A program made the translations under genes and the position numbers. A stretch of DNA of 8,157 nt from assembly GCA_937965895.1 (NCBI GenBank), contig CALCKS010000126.1, positions 1-8,157 of the forward strand, in the 5' to 3' direction. The notes beneath the pieces were generated by a model. It had not been told where the DNA came from. It did no database searches and was given only the letters and a program-made list of their open reading frames with translations. This document shows positions 6,518 through 8,157 of the stretch, piece after piece. Origin of the DNA: an uncultured Campylobacter sp. (GTDB taxonomy: Bacteria > Campylobacterota > Campylobacteria > Campylobacterales > Campylobacteraceae). Positions within the stretch are counted from its first letter, which is position 1. Each line of letters opens with the position of its first letter.

Positions 6518-6552
6518 TAAGCGCGCTTAGGGTAAAATTCGCACAAATTTTA
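6518..6552 (+). promoter_or_regulatory. Palindrome and stem in pyrE leader
   Basis: A perfect 12-bp palindrome TAAGCGCGCTTA (6518-6529) is followed by an inverted repeat TAAAATT/AATTTTA (6533-6539 with 6546-6552) that ends just before the Shine-Dalgarno AAAGGA (6554-6559). TAAAAT at 6533-6538 also resembles a -10. The palindrome could be an operator for a dimeric regulator, and the stem could affect ribosome access. Both roles are inferred from shape alone. Confidence 0.35.
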
Positions 6553-6565
6553 CAAAGGAAAAACG

Positions 6566-7177
6566 ATGGATTTAGAGAAAATTTATAAGGACGCGGGCGC
6601 GTATTTGCAGGGACATTTTTTGCTTAGCAGCGGCAACCACTCGCAGTTTTATCTGCAAAGCGCCAAAGTACTCGAGGATCCGCAGTTAGCCGGCGCTCTA
6701 GCGGACGAGCTGGCCGCTGTCATAAAAAAATCGGGCGTAGAGTTTGACAGCGTCTGTTCGCCCGCTCTAGGTGGCATTTTGGCGGGCTACGAGCTAGCTC
6801 GCGCGGCAAAAAAACGCTTTATCTTTACCGAACGAGTCGAGCGCGTAATGAGCCTGCGACGCGGTTTTGAGGTGAGAGAGGGCGAACGATTCGTCGTTTG
6901 CGAGGACATCATCACTACGGGCGGCTCGGCGCTAGAGGCAGCACGCGTGATCGAGAGCCTAGGCGGCAAGATCGTGGCGTTTGCTGCACTGGCTAATCGC
7001 GGGTTTTGCAAGGTTGCAAATTTAGCGGGCAGCGTCGCTAAAGCTAGCGCCAAACTGCCCGCCGACAAGCCGTTTTTCGCGCTTGGAAACTTTGAATTTG
7101 AGATTTATGAGCCCGCAAACTGCCCGCTCTGCGCCGATGGAAGCAAAGCGATAAAGCCGGGCAGTAGAGGCAACTAA
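6566..7177 (+). CDS. pyrE: Orotate phosphoribosyltransferase
   Basis: This 203-residue cytoplasmic enzyme joins orotate to PRPP to make orotidine monophosphate, the fifth step of pyrimidine synthesis. The PRPP-binding loop is clear at 109-121 (FVVCEDIITTGGS; Glu113 and Asp114 bind ribose). The substrate-site segments SSGNHSQFY (21-29) and SPALGGILAGYELA (65-78) are also present. The C-terminal CPLCADGSKAIKPGSRG segment is typical of the PyrE type found in epsilonproteobacteria and thermophiles, which differs from the E. coli form. The ATG has AAAGGA 6 nt upstream. It stands alone between a terminator and a long gene-free region, unlike compact clusters where it directly precedes the RDD gene. 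Carbonic anhydrase in the same window supplies bicarbonate used earlier in this pathway, though on the other strand. Confidence 0.97.
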   Translation: MDLEKIYKDAGAYLQGHFLLSSGNHSQFYLQSAKVLEDPQLAGALADELAAVIKKSGVEFDSVCSPALGGILAGYELARAAKKRFIFTERVERVMSLRRGFEVREGERFVVCEDIITTGGSALEAARVIESLGGKIVAFAALANRGFCKVANLAGSVAKASAKLPADKPFFALGNFEFEIYEPANCPLCADGSKAIKPGSRGN

Positions 7178-7183
7178 ATTTTC

Positions 7184-7221
7184 AAATTTCGCGGTTATGT
7201 TTGATTTAGCCCCGCAAATTT
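7184..7221 (+). terminator. Hairpin after pyrE, possible terminator
   Basis: AAATTT plus GCGG (7184-7194, one bulged C) can pair with CCGC plus AAATTT (7212-7221) across a 17-nt loop, starting 6 nt after the pyrE stop. There is no clean T-run after it, so termination would rest on the T residues in the stem. It is the only candidate terminator close to pyrE. Confidence 0.35.
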
Positions 7222-7398
7222 AGATGTATTTTGCAAGCGTCAATGAATACAAACCTATCGCAAATCAAATTTGACTCGGTCATGCTGCATTCCGCGATAT
7301 TTTGAGCGATAAATTTGACGATAAATGAAGCCCGTCGTTGCATTTTTTTGCAAGTCTCGATCGAGGCGGTATTAAATTTACGTTGCCGTTTTGTGCAA

Positions 7399-7415
7399 TT
7401 GACGGCGACCGTCAA
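7399..7415. repeat. Tight inverted repeat TTGACGG / CCGTCAA
   Basis: A perfect 7-bp stem with a 3-nt loop (CGA) lies in the gene-free region between pyrE and the RDD gene. No T-run follows on either strand, so it is unlikely to be an ordinary terminator. It may be an operator-like site or part of a structured RNA. Confidence 0.5.
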
Positions 7416-7910
7416 ATTTGGGTTTGAGTAAATTTACGCCCGCAAAAGAGCGTCTTTAAATTTACGAATTTGAAATTTGGCGCGAGATAAACGCTTAAAT
7501 TTAAAATCTGCACTTTATAAATTTTATGGAGCTAATAATAAACCAAGCGTAAGCAGGCTTGATGAAAAAATGCGCGGGGCGAAAATTATTAATCGTCGTA
7601 AACGGGCGTTCAGATAAAGACAAACAAAGGCGGCAGATATCGTAAAGATTACGCCAGGCAAAACGCATAATCTGGCAGCAAACGAAGCGCCATTTACGAG
7701 CAGAGCAAGGTTGGCTGGCTAAGACGGTGCGAGCGGTGCTCAAGCGGAAAAGAGCTGTAAATTTGCCATGCCAAAGAGGCGACGCATAAAAGCAGAGCGT
7801 AAATTTGCCGCAACAAAAGTAAAAGAGTATCAATTTAGTCGGTAGCGAGCAAATTTGACGCTCAAAAATCCAAAACGAGCACCCAAAATAAAACGCAAAA
7901 AGGAGTAAAT

Positions 7911-8157
7911 TTGGCAAGACAAAAAGCGCAACTAGCCGGCATCGGCGCGCGAGTAAAGGCCTTTATCACCGATCTTTTTTTGATCGGCATGCCGATATAT
8001 TACCTCACGACCTATGTTTTTTTGGACGGCAAAGATGACTTTTTGCACAACCAAACTGCGATATTCGGGGCAAATCTGACAGTCGCTCTTATCTGCTGCA
8101 CATTTTTTGCGATCAAAGCCCAGACGCCCGGCTACCGCTCGCAAAATATCTACCTCA
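7911..8157 (+). CDS. RDD-family integral membrane protein (N-terminal part)
   Basis: The first 82 residues of a gene run off the right edge. TTG at 7911 is chosen as start because AAAAGGAG lies 6 nt upstream and no ATG or GTG gives a better fit; the frame is open back to 7839, but without a site. The N-terminus shows the RDD pattern: an Arg (Arg14) and an Asp (Asp21) at the start of the first span (about 17-37, ITDLFLIGMPIYYL), then a second span (about 50-68) followed by QTPGYRSQNIYL, matching the family's conserved TPG..R motif. RDD proteins have two to three spans; some act in sodium-proton exchange or other transport, but for most the role is unknown. It sits after pyrE, as I recall for the C. 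jejuni homologue, but here 733 nt away. Confidence 0.85.
   Translation, partial: MARQKAQLAGIGARVKAFITDLFLIGMPIYYLTTYVFLDGKDDFLHNQTAIFGANLTVALICCTFFAIKAQTPGYRSQNIYL

Larger units (their letters stand above)
7178..7910. other. 733-nt region with no convincing gene, repeat-rich
   Basis: Open frames here on the minus strand start at TTG without a Shine-Dalgarno and have odd compositions (the 7501-7917 frame is Phe/Cys-rich), so I do not call them genes. The left half holds a hairpin after pyrE, a 10-bp palindrome CTCGATCGAG (7356-7365), a tight hairpin TTGACGG-CGA-CCGTCAA (7399-7415) and three copies of TAAATTTACG (7373-7382, 7429-7438, 7457-7466). AAATTT occurs about 15 times. TATAAA at 7516-7521 might be a -10. 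The right half (about 7600-7910) is T-poor and A/G-rich on the + strand and ends in the RDD Shine-Dalgarno. It could be a long leader, an unannotated small RNA or a decayed gene; no homology is recognised. Confidence 0.6.

Noticed and set aside
7206..7415. 69-codon minus-strand open frame downstream of pyrE
   Set aside because: It has a TTG start, no ribosome site and no recognisable motif, and it spans hairpins and AAATTT repeats.
7178..7910. Possible tRNA, tmRNA or CRISPR array in the gap
   Set aside because: No cloverleaf, no TTCGA-type T-loop with an acceptor stem, no tmRNA signature and no regularly spaced repeats of 25-40 nt were seen.
7501..7917. 138-codon minus-strand open frame rich in Phe, Cys and Leu
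   Set aside because: It starts with TTG and no Shine-Dalgarno, runs through the RDD ribosome site and start codon, and has an unnatural composition that follows from the A-rich, T-poor + strand. It is treated as chance openness.

Overview
The window looks like chromosomal DNA from a Campylobacter of the higher-GC group (C. showae / rectus / curvus / concisus type). This rests on the protein sequences, the dense A-rich Shine-Dalgarno sites, and a gene order (beta-carbonic anhydrase, MscS-type channel, Bax-inhibitor-like protein, secG, frr, pyrE, RDD protein) that I recall as running together in C. jejuni. The genus is inferred from protein character and remembered synteny, not from a database search.

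Layout. At the left edge is the C-terminal 99 residues of an unrecognised lysine-rich protein on the + strand. A short convergent spacer with small repeats follows. Next comes a minus-strand unit, transcribed leftward from an extended -10 promoter near 3150: canB-type beta-carbonic anhydrase, then a 615-residue MscS-family channel (ATGA overlap with canB), then a previously untracked 49-residue, extremely acidic, tyrosine-rich protein at 479-628. Divergent from this, on the + strand, are a Bax-inhibitor-1 family membrane protein and a stand-alone ThiD2 (HMP-phosphate kinase), which overlap by 8 nt. A strong TATAAT starts a secG - secreted polysaccharide deacetylase - frr unit, with the last two genes overlapping by 11 nt, and a tandem hairpin with a T-run terminates it. 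pyrE has its own promoter region. A 733-nt stretch without a convincing gene then precedes the truncated start of an RDD-family membrane protein, which begins with TTG.

How the genes work together. Most are housekeeping: bicarbonate supply (carbonic anhydrase; bicarbonate feeds carbamoyl phosphate and so pyrimidines), osmotic release (MscS), protein export (SecG), ribosome recycling (Frr), UMP synthesis (PyrE) and thiamin synthesis (ThiD2). The deacetylase is the only gene that clearly acts on extracellular polymers, and it sits between two core genes.

The points most worth a second look are the acidic microprotein behind mscS, the large excess of the palindromic hexamer AAATTT (about 65 copies counted by eye, about 3-4 expected from base composition), the long gene-free stretch before the RDD gene, and the insertion of the deacetylase and thiD2 into an otherwise conserved core cluster. 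I see no CRISPR array, insertion sequence, rRNA or tRNA, and nothing that amounts to a new multi-gene defence or mobile system.
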